From Leptidea sinapis (lineage: Eukaryota > Arthropoda > Insecta > Lepidoptera > Pieridae), in NCBI RefSeq assembly GCF_905404315.1, contig NC_066276.1, forward strand, positions 11,364,001 to 11,428,000: a DNA stretch of 64,000 nucleotides, given 5' to 3'. This document shows positions 54,731 through 64,000 of this stretch, piece after piece. How positions within the stretch are numbered: the first letter of the stretch is position 1; the number at the start of each line of letters is the position of its first letter. The translations under genes were made by a program, and so were the position numbers. The notes beneath the pieces are model-generated. The model ran no database searches. It worked only from the letters and a program-made list of their open reading frames with translations, and was not told the DNA's origin.

Positions 54731-55052
54731 CGGGCAAAATACAAAATCTACTGAATAAATTTTCTGAAAATTTTACATGAATTAAACACATTAAATAGAG
54801 ATCGGCAAACCATAAGCCACATAATAATATTATCACACTTTAAGCAGATATAGTGTGTATCTAGCTAGTGCGTAATAAAGGTGAATTAACAAAATAAAAA
54901 TAACATGATATAAAATGGATAACTAATCAGCATAATATTATTTGGAATTAAAATTATCGCAACTTTAATTATTGCAACAGGTTTTCAGTGGTTTTGAAGT
55001 CGACCTGTTATGCAGGAATTGAAGTTACCGCACCTAATATATTGATAATAAA
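53927..55052. other. AT-rich DNA with a microsatellite
   Basis: A 75-residue plus frame (54137-54364) opens MLSQKMLLPIIRSLYPLVTS; the GC-richer part around 54085-54200 might be repeat-derived but was not identified. Confidence 0.35.
54703..54729. repeat. (TA)13 microsatellite
   Basis: Uninterrupted alternating TA, 27 bases. Confidence 0.95.
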
Positions 55053-55214
55053 CTAGCTGCCCCGACAGACGTTGTTCTGTTTATAATAAAAAAAATCTCT
55101 TGCGGGTAGAATTTCGTTTATTCCTTTCTTAGCTGACCTCCACTCGGTGAAAGGAATATTCCTACCAAATTTCAAGTCTCTACGCCTTATGGTTCCAGAG
55201 ATATCGTGATGAGT

Positions 55215-55265
<51 letters not shown>
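55053..55265 (-). mobile_element. Helitron, third type, ending in a (TA)n tract
   Basis: On the minus strand it ends GACGTTGTTCTG-complement text, then GTCGGGGCAGCTAG before a host T. Internal CTCTGGAACCATAAGGCGTA and TTCACCGAGTGGAGG are seen again at 56060-56215. The left end is obscured by the TA tract, so the TC start is unverified. Confidence 0.7.
55218..55265. repeat. (TA)24 microsatellite
   Basis: About 48 bases of pure TA adjoining the Helitron's left end, probably expanded from the element's TATATATA start. Confidence 0.95.
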
Positions 55266-55268
<3 letters not shown>

Positions 55269-55638
55269 ACTAAAATAAATCAAAGTAAATGTATTTAGGT
55301 TTAAATGTGCTAAACAAGACTTTGTTCTTTTTATCTTATCAGCAGTAGATAAGTCATTTCACACAAGGGGGCTTTTGTTTCAATCAAAGCGTACGAACAG
55401 GGAACTAATGAGAATCATATATCATGGTATTGAATCATGTTTTATTACACAATTACCTTCATTACGATACGGTTTGCATTAAATATTGACGTCAGTATGC
55501 ACGCTGCTATAACAGTAACCCTCAAAAGAAATGGACCACATTTTGTTTACGTCATACATCAATTTGGGCCAACAAACAGATGAACGATTGCTTTCAAATA
55601 TGATTCAAACGATCATTCTATTACATGTTAAATATCTC
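55266..55638. other. AT-rich DNA, nothing recognised
   Basis: Nothing beyond base-composition noise was seen. Confidence 0.4.
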
Positions 55639-55931
55639 CTTTTTTATGATGAGATGAGTAGGACGTTCAGCTGATGGTAATTAATATGCCCTGCCCATTA
55701 CAATGCAGTGCCGCTCAGGATTCTTGAAAAACCTAAAAATTTAGAGCGTCGTCGTCACCTTAAGACATAAGATGTTAAGTCTCATTTGCCCAGTAATTTC
55801 ACTAGCTACGGCGTGCTTCAGACCTAAATACAATAATGTTTACACATTACAGCTTCACGGAAGAAGTAGGCGCCGTTACGTTACGCATAAGATTATGCTG
55901 TGATGCCGTCTATCTAGACACTCCCACTGGT
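55639..55931 (-). mobile_element. Family A, hairpin partner deleted
   Basis: T-run, GATGAGATGAGTAGGACGTT to CTCCCACTGGT. The left arm GTGCCGCTCAG is present but the partner has become TTAGAGCGTCGTCG, so the large hairpin cannot form. The GCATAAGATTATGC palindrome near 55887 is unique to this copy. Confidence 0.9.
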
Positions 55932-56059
55932 AAGTAACTAACTAGTGAGTAAGGTAACTCTGATATACGAGATATCGTATGTTTTTATTTGAAAATACAA
56001 GAGATATCGATGTAAATAGTAATTCCTTACGTATGGAATTAAACTGAAATTTTCATTGA

Positions 56060-56215
56060 TATATTATATATAAGAGATTTCCACCTATGTATTGACTCAT
56101 CACGATATCTCTGGGACCATAAGCCCTAGAGACTTGAAATATGGTAGTGCTTTGGTTGACTTGAAATCCTTTCGCCGAGTAGTCAGCTAAGAAGGGATTT
56201 TACGAAGGAAGTGGT
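56060..56215 (+). mobile_element. Helitron left part, same family as 55053
   Basis: TATATATAAGAGATTTCCAC, CATCACGATATCTCTGGGAC, CTAGAGACTTGAAATATGGT and CGCCGAGTAGTCAGCTAAGA match the 55053 element in the opposite orientation. The right end with CTAG is absent. Confidence 0.6.
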
Positions 56216-56280
56216 AAGGCGACAGCCCCTATGGATATCCTCCATAACAGGGATAACGATATGGGTGGCATTTCAGTTGG

Positions 56281-56876
56281 GAGTATGCTCTAGGCTTGAA
56301 GATAAGATCATTTATTTGTAGTCAAGGGTATACATAGATGTTACAAATCACAATAAAAGTTCTCCTTCTTGCCCGTATGCTGTGGCGTACAAATAGTAAT
56401 TACTAACAAGTCAAAGAAATATATATATATAGACAATGATAGTTAATTGATATACATATCAATAATTTAATATTTTGAAATAACATATATAATAATTGAA
56501 ATTGGTAAAAAGTAATTAAATTAAGTAAAATGATATTTAAAAAAAAATGTTAATTGAGCGTTGTATCTGAAAAGAAGTCTCTTATGGAATAGTACGATTT
56601 TAACAGTAGGAGATTAAATAGTTTCTTTTTAATACACGTCAACTTAAGTTCTGTGATATGTGTAGGTATCTTGTTAAATATTCTCGGCGCCATTTCAAGA
56701 ACACTATTGTACATAGGAGCTGTGTTACTGCCATGTAAACGTAATCTATTCTTGCTTCTCAAATTTATATTGTGGATGTCAGATGTTCTGACAAATGTAT
56801 CGGGTATTAAGGAATTTATATTTTTATGATAACGATCTCGTAAGTCCACTTGAGTTGTAAAAGGGATTAGGAAATA
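56281..56876 (-). mobile_element. LINE family E 3' end with reverse-transcriptase tail
   Basis: The minus frame 56550-56849 reads DLRDRYHKNINSLIPDTF, NINLRSKNRLRLHGSN, APRIFNKIPTHITEL and SYYSIRDFF. The ...R.K..L......Y..S....A..I.NK.P and YY...FF pattern is the end of a non-LTR reverse-transcriptase protein. The untranslated end to 56281 ends in the complement of TTTATTTGTAGTCAAGG, which contains an AATAAA-type signal. It is distinct from families B, C and D. The frame is open, so it is relatively young but 5' truncated. Confidence 0.75.
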
Positions 56877-57399
56877 GAGATCGCTTTTAAAAATGTGACG
56901 CGGTGCATTAACTCAAAAAAAAATTCTTTAAAAAATTGCTTTTGCAAAAAAAAACATATTTTCGTATTATTATTCATTCCGGCATTAACTTGTCGATATG
57001 AAATTTAGAGAGTTAAAGTTCTGAGAAATGAATTGCATATTAAATGTTTCAACTCTTATGTGGGTTAAGCCTATACGCTGTCCGGTTTGTGTTTATTTGC
57101 AAGGCATCTTGTCATTCGGAAAACTTCAGAATTATCATTGTATTGACAGTGTTGTCAACGATATTGTAAACATTTTGCATTTTCTTTGTTTATCATCAGC
57201 TATAAATTTATACCAAGTTTATTTGTAAGGCCGTTCAAGTTTGGTTTCTTACAAACTGTATCATTATTTGCTAAAGACTCTCAAACTCAAAATAATCGTG
57301 TTATATAACAAGTTTTGGTAAACTGTTGCGTTATAAACAGGTATTTTTAATTATCGCTGTACAATCTATATATAGCTATAGGTACATTCTCAAATATGA
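56877..57399. other. AT-rich DNA, nothing recognised
   Basis: A 66-residue plus frame (57028-57228) has no recognisable pattern. Confidence 0.4.
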
Positions 57400-57680
57400 G
57401 ACGAGACCATTGTTTGTGGGTGACCCCATTTCAAACCATAATGAAAGGTAAAACGACTACGAGAGTCTCGACCCGATTGAAACTTCTCAGAACTTGTCTG
57501 TATATAAATAATATAGTCTGTTGTATAATATCTACTGTCAGTGGCTAAGTGTGTGGTCGTCAGATTGTGCGTGATATAATGCTAGCGTCGTGAATATATT
57601 GCAAATTAATTCTACTAATAAATTGTGCCCGAAAAATACTTAAAAAAAGATCCTCCATTCTGGCGAAAATTTAAGATTGG
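57400..57680 (+). mobile_element. Possible LTR remnant
   Basis: TATATAAATA at 57501-57510 and AATAAA at 57617-57622, about 110 bp apart, with GATTGGTGGCAAGC directly after (57675), resemble the U3-R-U5 order of an LTR followed by a primer-binding region. No second LTR, gag or pol is present in the window. The call is inference. Confidence 0.25.
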
Positions 57681-58584
57681 TGGCAAGCTTCAAAACTCAC
57701 TGAGAATATTTATGTTCTTAGTAATGAATGTATCTTCAGTTACATAATTTTTGAGTTATTTTTATCTTATTTATTTGATAATGGTTTGGGCATAGTCGAC
57801 GTAGGCGGAATAGCGAAAGATACGTGACGTCAACGTTATATCTTCGGTATGAAATTAAACGTTGTTACTATGAAAACCCGGTCACGCTTCAAGTGATATA
57901 TCTTCAAAATTTGTGAACTGTCCAAGTATCCTAATCAAGTCTTAAATTTAATCGCAAACTGTTTTATTTCGTTCATTCATTCGTACCATGAGGTTATATT
58001 TGAACCTAAACTGGATCGCTGATGTGTCAAAGTGAGCGATTCAGAAAAAAGTGAAAAAAGTGTCTTAGCGGAAAGTTTTGTTAATGCATAATTTCAAAAA
58101 ATAGTGAAAACATGCAGAAAAGAAAATAGAATTGATGAAAGATGAGATGAGAATACTTTATTTGACTTTTTATACAAATACTGAAAATGAAAATACTAAA
58201 AACAAGGCAGTAAGGGCCCTGGCTTTAGCTAGAAGGTGATTATTAAAAACGCTGTTATATTTGTATATTATTTAGTGTGAGGAAGATAATACATGGAAGT
58301 TTAAATATATTTATTTAGAAATGACAGACTTCCAAACAACCCTCCATCCATTAATTTATTCTCGTACGGTTGAAATTTCCAATCATCCCTTCTTACTGCT
58401 TATTTACGTTATTTAAGAGTACAAAGACATAAAAATCTTGTAAATCGTAGAACTCGATCGCAGCACTTTCTTCATATTATACAAAACTATCCAGGTTTTT
58501 TAAAACTATATTTTAAGCTTGTCCCTGATATACATATCATTGTGTTCAGAAATAACTATAAATAAAAAACGGCAATCTTATTAA
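57681..58584. other. AT-rich DNA, nothing recognised
   Basis: Read on both strands without a feature. Confidence 0.4.
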
Positions 58585-58690
58585 TACACCAAAAAATCAT
58601 CAAAATAATTTTGCCGATTCTTCTCTCTCAGCGTGCTATTTTTTGAATTGATGGTAGTGATTTCACTGGTATCAAAGATAATCCTAAAAG
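58585..58690 (+). mobile_element. Diverged LINE family C fragment
   Basis: TTTTGCCGATTCTTCTCTCT, then CAGCGTGCTATTTTTTG and TCAAAGATAATCCTAAAAGA, correspond to GCCGCTTCTTCTCTCTCAGA, then GCGCCATTTGTTTCC, in family C. The tail repeat is absent. Confidence 0.5.
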
Positions 58691-59372
58691 AATATATGTA
58701 AATATTCCGTGGGTGGCAATGTCCTACTTATCTCACGTGGTGCGTATATGAGTTCTTTTCGAAGACGACTTTTATCCCTCGTACCAGGGACTAAAAGCGA
58801 GCTTATCATCCAGGTGGGAAAAACAAAAATTTTTATTTTGTTATACATATAATTAACGATACCACAACACCCGTTACAGGTTCCATATCGACGTCTTGAA
58901 TTCACTGACGTTTTTTGTTTCTTGCTCTGTATTCAATTCAAGTAGGATCAAACCATCTTTAAATATTATTTTCTACAAACATTCGTTAATAATAAACACA
59001 TGTTATATTATTAACTGTATCTAGTAATGTTTTCAGTTCGACTAATTGTAGCGGAAAGATTTCATTGACGAAGCATTCCGACCAGCGATTATATCTGTCA
59101 CTATCCAATTATTCTGACCTCTTAGAATGTTGACAATTTTTACAAACGTCATTAACGTTATCGCTGGTTTTAACGTGTGTTGCTATGGAAACACATTTAA
59201 ATAAGATTAAGTAATCGGCCAGACTTTGGCATTTGCAATGACCTCGTGTTTCACGACCGCGGTCGAAGATATTTGTGTAAAGACGAGATTAATACTCCTG
59301 TGTGTATATACATAATTGTTATTTAACTTAATACCGATAAACCTATCGCCAAATTGCACCTTATATGTTTGC
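58691..59372. other. AT-rich DNA, nothing recognised
   Basis: A 73-residue minus frame (58684-58905) is not convincing. CACGACCGCGGTCG at 59253 is a short GC palindrome. Confidence 0.4.
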
Positions 59373-59684
59373 TTTTTTTTATGGAATAGGAGGACAAACG
59401 AGCGTACGGGTCACCTTGTGTTAAGTGATCACCGCCGCCCACGCTCTTTTGCAACACCAGAGGAATCACAGAGCGTTGCCGCCCTTTAAGGAAGGTGTAC
59501 GCGCTTTTCTTGAAGGTACTCATGTCGTATCGTCCCGGAAACACCGCACAAGGAAGCTCATTCCACAGCTTCGTAATACGTGGAAGAAAGCTCCTTGAAA
59601 ATCGCACTGTGGAGGACCGCCACACAACTAGATGGTGGGGATGATATCCTAACTTGTGGCGTGTCGTGCGAAGGTGAAATTGCT
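59373..59684 (-). mobile_element. Family B LINE: CR1/Zenon-like reverse-transcriptase C-terminus and 3' end
   Basis: On the minus strand, in one frame: FHLRTTRHKLGYHPHHLVV, then WRSSTVRFSRSFLPRITKLW, then NELPCAVFPGRYDMSTFKK. The sequence continues with AYTFLKGRQR and into the untranslated end. The pattern R....F.RSFLPR...LWN.LP..VFP..YD...FK is the hallmark C-terminus of CR1-group (Zenon-like) non-LTR proteins in Lepidoptera. The 3' end runs to the A-run at 59373. This copy identifies what family B is. It is 5' truncated, about 310 bp of a multi-kilobase element. Confidence 0.85.
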
Positions 59685-60319
59685 TAAGTATATGTTCTTT
59701 TTATTTATTTCAAACAAGATGTAGTAAAATTAATATGTAATATGTACACATAATATTAATAATTAATTAATTATATTCATCAACTATAAAGAAACTTGTT
59801 ACTAGAATAATATTATAATTGAATATTTAGAAAACTACCTATATATTATGTTAAAAATAATTTATACTATTTCATATATACTAAGAAGAAAATATTAATT
59901 GATATTTATATTTACGTATAAGGAAATATTTATTCAAATTCAGTTTCAAGCTATAATCAACCAATCATAAAAGATTTGACAGTCAATATAATTATTTTTT
60001 TTTCTTAATAATTATTTCCTCCCTATTTAATAGTAACTATTATTATATTTACTTTTAGATTTTCCCATCGATATTAATATATGTCTTAGTAATAAGATAA
60101 ATTTCTGTTTATTAATAGCTAAGTTAGCCTTAGTTTAATTAGTTCAAAGCGTCTACTTATGCAGTTTTAGCTTTTGTATGGTAAAACCTTAATATTAATG
60201 TAAAAATCGATAGGAACCAAAAAATATTCATAATTATTTGGTTTCTAACGTTATTTATTTTTGTCTAAATTTCATTGTAACAACTTTCTAACCATCAATT
60301 TCCTATTATAATTATATTT
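59685..60319. other. Very AT-rich DNA, nothing recognised
   Basis: A+T is visibly higher here than elsewhere; runs of AATAATTAATTAATT occur. No feature found. Confidence 0.4.
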
Positions 60320-60397
60320 ACTAGTGGGAGGCTCCTTTGCCGGCTAAATTATAGGTTGGAACCCATTGTAAAACCGACCTTTTTTGTCATAAAAAAA
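60320..60397 (+). mobile_element. 78-bp family A mini-derivative
   Basis: ACTAGTGGGAGGCTCCTTTG keeps the 5' end, GCCGGCTAAATTATAGGT follows with ACAGGAT lost, then about 25 unrelated bases, then TTTTGTCATAAAAAAA, the 3' end. Both hairpins and the whole middle are gone. Confidence 0.7.
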
Positions 60398-63300
60398 TGA
60401 AAACTTTCTAGACTAGAAAATGTATTGAGCTTGTATATAGTTGTAAGTGTTTCTTTATATGTTAAACTATAACTATAAAGTTATTTGGCTAAGACATAAT
60501 TTTATTTCTAAAAACAGCCACACAAATCAAAAAATTCAATAAATGAATTAAGTATTAACTTTATTTTATGTCAAACAAAATTTCACGTTTGTAAAAAAAT
60601 TGTAACTATAATGTTTAAAAATATAATCTGACTTTTGGCAAATGCTGCGAAATCTACAGCGTTTTGTACACATAATAAAACGGCCGTGCGCAAGTAATTT
60701 ACGATTCGAATCTAGAATTCCCAGAATTCGCGTAAATTTTGAAATAGAACTCTTCGTTTTTTAAACCGTGATTTAATTGCCATCTTTTGAAATTGAATCG
60801 ATAATCATTATTTAAGTACCTTTACCCTTAGGGGCCGTTGAAATCAGTTGAAAAATTTATTAATTTCAATTCCTTTCATGTAGAAGACTACGTAACATCC
60901 ATCGATCTCAGTAGAAGCTCCTATCGTTTAAGAGCAAAATTAATTTTAAATAAATACGTTGCATTTTGTCAATAGTCGTTTTTCGAAATAATTCTAAAAC
61001 CGTTTTTAAATTTAAATAGTATAAATTTAAAGCACTTTATATAATCAGATCATAAAGCTAGTTTGCGAAAGTTTCTCGGAAGAGAAATCGCATATGATAT
61101 TGCACTAACTGTTAGAGCGGTTACACTAATATATTCACTCGTTAGCTTACTCATACCAATACATTTCCGGCGGTTTATATTACTAAGATAAGTCTTTATT
61201 TTATAGTTATGTTTGGTTATTTCTTTGTTAAGTTCAGTTGAATTTCTTTCAATTTATCAGCATTGGCGTCACTTCTTACTAGCCGCATAAATGTATTTTT
61301 ATATGTTAATATTACGAGTCAGTACCTACCTATATAATGTAACATTATCAATTTAATTTTAAAAATGAGCAATATACCTAAGAAACATCATTTAATTTAA
61401 ATTTATAAATAACCTTTTTAGATATTGGCAACACATTCGTCCATTCTAGAACCATTGATCTAGTCGCAACAAGTTTAATTTTAGATGGGCGAACATATTT
61501 ATCATTTCATTTTTGCCTTCTTATTATGTGTTACCAATGTAAAATTAATATAAGTAGTATTATTCAGTAGTACATAGTATAAACAAGTAAATATTTCAAG
61601 TCTTGGCACGAGCTGAGTTAAATATACTAAATGATTCGTAATAGCCAACTGCTGACATATTTACCAAAACGTATTCGCAAAATAAGGAAATCAGAATTTC
61701 CTGGAACATGATTTGATTTCAGAACAACTTAATGCAATATATTTAGCTCTTCAGACTGCCCGTCTGCAATTATTTACATTACGTTTTTACGATCAACTTA
61801 TATTGATGTATCACTATATTTACTACATGGTTTTGATAAATGGACAGCATACATCAAATCTCTTCATATAAATTGAAGTTATAAACAAACATACCATCGG
61901 TAGGATTATCAGATTTAGTTATAATGCGTTCCCTCAATGACACTTCAGAATTCTAATATTGTATATGGTTTTAGACAAAACAAATACATTTCAGAAGAAT
62001 TTAAATCTGTTACGCTGAAAGAAGCGATTTCGATTTTGAGAATCAATTTAATCACACAGTCAAATGTTTAAGAATACGCAGCCTTTTAATCTACTAAGTT
62101 TTAGGTCAATGGGATTTAATAATAAACCAACTCAGTTTTCTGTTCAGAAGGACAGCAGGTCTGTGTTTAGCAAACAGCATTTCTATCTTTCTAGAATTTA
62201 AAGTAATCCTTAAGTGCGTAGCTTATTCTAATATAGTGTGAGTTTCAGTTACTTTGGATATTTGTAGTTGTTGAATACAAAATTGGCTTTCAGTGCATTG
62301 CAAGGATTATCTGCAGTGTATCTTTATTGGATTGGAATCAAGTTTGTTCACCTGTCTGTTTGTATGTTTTGTCTGTATAGTTCATTGACTCGATATAAAG
62401 CGGTCCTCTGGTTAATTCTGTCATGCTCTTACTGACGCATTTGGAGCGTGCGTCTCGGGACCGTCTAATTTTGCGTTGTGTTATTTTATTGCCGATCAAA
62501 GCTTCTGTCTCTATATTATTACTTTGATCTTCAATTTCAATAATATTAACTTTATATTATATTTTTTTAATATCTACGTTATCGGTTTCCTCTCTTATGA
62601 CAAATTAGTTGTTAACCTAATTATGTAAATTGGGTGTTTGGAATAAAATTTCAAACTAAAGTTCAGACTGCTATGGGCTGTAAGATATATATCGTGTTAT
62701 GTTAAGGTAGTTAATGGAAGTATTGATTAGTAAAGAAGAGTTGAACGCAGGAAAACATTTATCGTTAAATGAAACGCAATTTTAAGGGCCTTACTTACGA
62801 CAATTGTTCCAAAAAATTACAAAATCCGTAGTTGAAAGATATTAAAAATACTTATCAAACACTTTTACATAAAACAGGTACGTATCTTTTATAATTATAA
62901 ATGTCGGAAGAGTTAAAACTTCTAACATTATCAAAACATACGCTAGATTCAGTAAATGAAATTAAAACATGTAAGAGTTACACTAATGTTTCAGTATACA
63001 AAAATGCAATGGCTGACCCCAGGTAAAAGCTTACTAATAAAAAGGTAATGGTAACTGTTTGGTGGTCTCAGCAGGGTATTCACTATAGCTTTCTCCGATC
63101 TGATCCAACAATAATGGCACATGTCTATTGTGCCGAACTCCGAGCAATGATAACAAAACTAGCACTGAAACTCATGAATCGATCTTCACCATTATTGCTT
63201 CATAATGCATCGTAATCCATGAAAGACCTTCCTATTAGATGGCAGCAATGTATAGATAACACTGGAAATTCTTTTGATTAAATAAATATGTTAAATTAAA

Positions 63301-63434
63301 AAAAACTGATTTAAATTTTTGAGTAAAAATCGGCAATTTCATACTTTAACCCCTAATATGTATATATATTCACCTCGAATCTTTATAAAGTACAGAAAAT
63401 ATATAATCACTGAAACAGAACTTATTTGACGAGA
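60398..63434. other. 3 kb of AT-rich DNA without recognisable features
   Basis: This is the longest element-free stretch in the window. A GC-richer spot at 62395-62480 (CGCATTTGGAGCGTGCGTCT) has a donor-like GTAAGA on its minus strand but no convincing acceptor. No other structure was seen. Confidence 0.4.
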
Positions 63435-63638
63435 ACAAGAGACCACAAGAGACCTGATGAATACGTTCAGGATTCTTAAAAACTGGTCACTTTGATAAAC
63501 AAGCTTTTAATATTTAAACTTCATTAGCTACGGTGCCTTGCACATTACTTTTTGACAGCGTTGCTATTGTTGATCAAATTTAGCTGTAGAGAAATGCGCT
63601 AACCATCTAGCCGGCAAGATATGCAAAAATACCACTTC
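63435..63638 (-). mobile_element. Ancient family A copy
   Basis: Collinear weak matches: ACGTTCAGGATTCTTAAAAA, CTTCATTAGCTACGGTGCC, ACATTACTTTTTGACAGCG, AACCATCTAGCCGGCAAGAT then ATGCAAA. The right hairpin arm and tail are gone. Confidence 0.5.
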
Positions 63639-64000
63639 CCATAGGCCTATCATTGAATTCAGTTATCATTAAAACTCTACACATGCGGTTATATCACTGA
63701 AGTCCAAATGCCGCAGTTGACGTCATAGGGGCGGCTATTTCTGAATATAATTTGAATACAAGGGCTGAGTGAACCACGGAAAGGGCGACCTTTGCTATTA
63801 TAAGCTATTGTTAACCACACCTGTATTAAAGCTTACACCGTAAAACAAGTTTCAATAGTTGAACCATTATAATATTTGGGTAAAGCATTGAAATATAAGA
63901 ATTAATAAAACGGACACAAGAATATAAAGAGTCTACCAAGTTCTAGCAGTATTATAAATTCTATTACTTTATTAATAACCCATGACTAAACCAAAATTAC
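63639..64000. other. AT-rich DNA to the window end
   Basis: GACGTCATAGGGGCGGCTAT, then TTCTGAATAT (63719-63748), may be a further family A relic. Nothing else was noted. Confidence 0.35.

Noticed and set aside
55218..55265. Origin or regulatory AT element
   Set aside because: Pure (TA)n microsatellite at a Helitron edge; simple expansion explains it.
1..64000. CRISPR array or prokaryotic operon
   Set aside because: Repeats are dispersed, in both orientations and of eukaryotic retroelement type; there are no regularly spaced repeats, ribosome-binding sites or dense coding.

Overview
The window looks like intronic or intergenic DNA from a moth or butterfly (Lepidoptera). It is AT-rich throughout and carries no long open reading frame. 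The repeats point to Lepidoptera: Helitrons with TCTATACTAATATTATAAAG or TATATAAAATTCTCGTGTCA left ends and GGGTCAGCTAGT right ends, RTE and CR1-like LINE 3' ends, and tRNA-derived SINEs with GGTTCGAATCC B boxes. This assignment rests on recognition; no search was run.

At least 40 mobile-element copies are recognisable. The commonest, called family A here, is a ~300-bp element with two hairpins and a CATAAAAAAA tail. About 20 copies occur in both orientations, roughly one per 3 kb. Family B is the 3' end of a CR1/Zenon-like LINE; its best copy, at 59373-59684, still encodes the C-terminus of a reverse transcriptase. The last ~65 bp of A and B are alike, so the two probably share mobilising machinery. 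Other LINEs are RTE (383-560, 15425-15770), family C with a TGCCTTTTA repeat tail (16184, 27213, 35616, 45618), family D (43374, 45048) and family E (56281). There are six well-supported Helitrons plus fragments, a palindromic MITE in two copies, an inverted-repeat-bounded 2.15-kb element (10402-12554), a Penelope-like fragment with a hammerhead-like motif (37848-37985), and several tRNA-derived SINEs.

The best host-gene signal is on the minus strand. An exon at 7739-7836 follows a good acceptor, encodes one transmembrane helix and stops. A small ATG exon ending at a GT donor lies upstream at 12650-12692. In the required phase they would give a 46-residue single-pass membrane protein with a ~4.8-kb intron. 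Weaker gene-like signals lie at 3627-3707, 33282-33350, 44765-44905, 46225-46387 and 47826-47973.

Layout: 0-6.6 kb, repeats with one exon-like patch; 7-13 kb, the putative small membrane-protein gene with the 2.15-kb element inside its intron; 13-32 kb, dense Helitron, LINE and family A insertions, including nested ones; 32-36 kb, sparser; 36-50 kb, more family A, LINE C and Penelope-like pieces; 50-64 kb, mostly plain AT-rich DNA with two (TA)n tracts and two LINE reverse-transcriptase tails.
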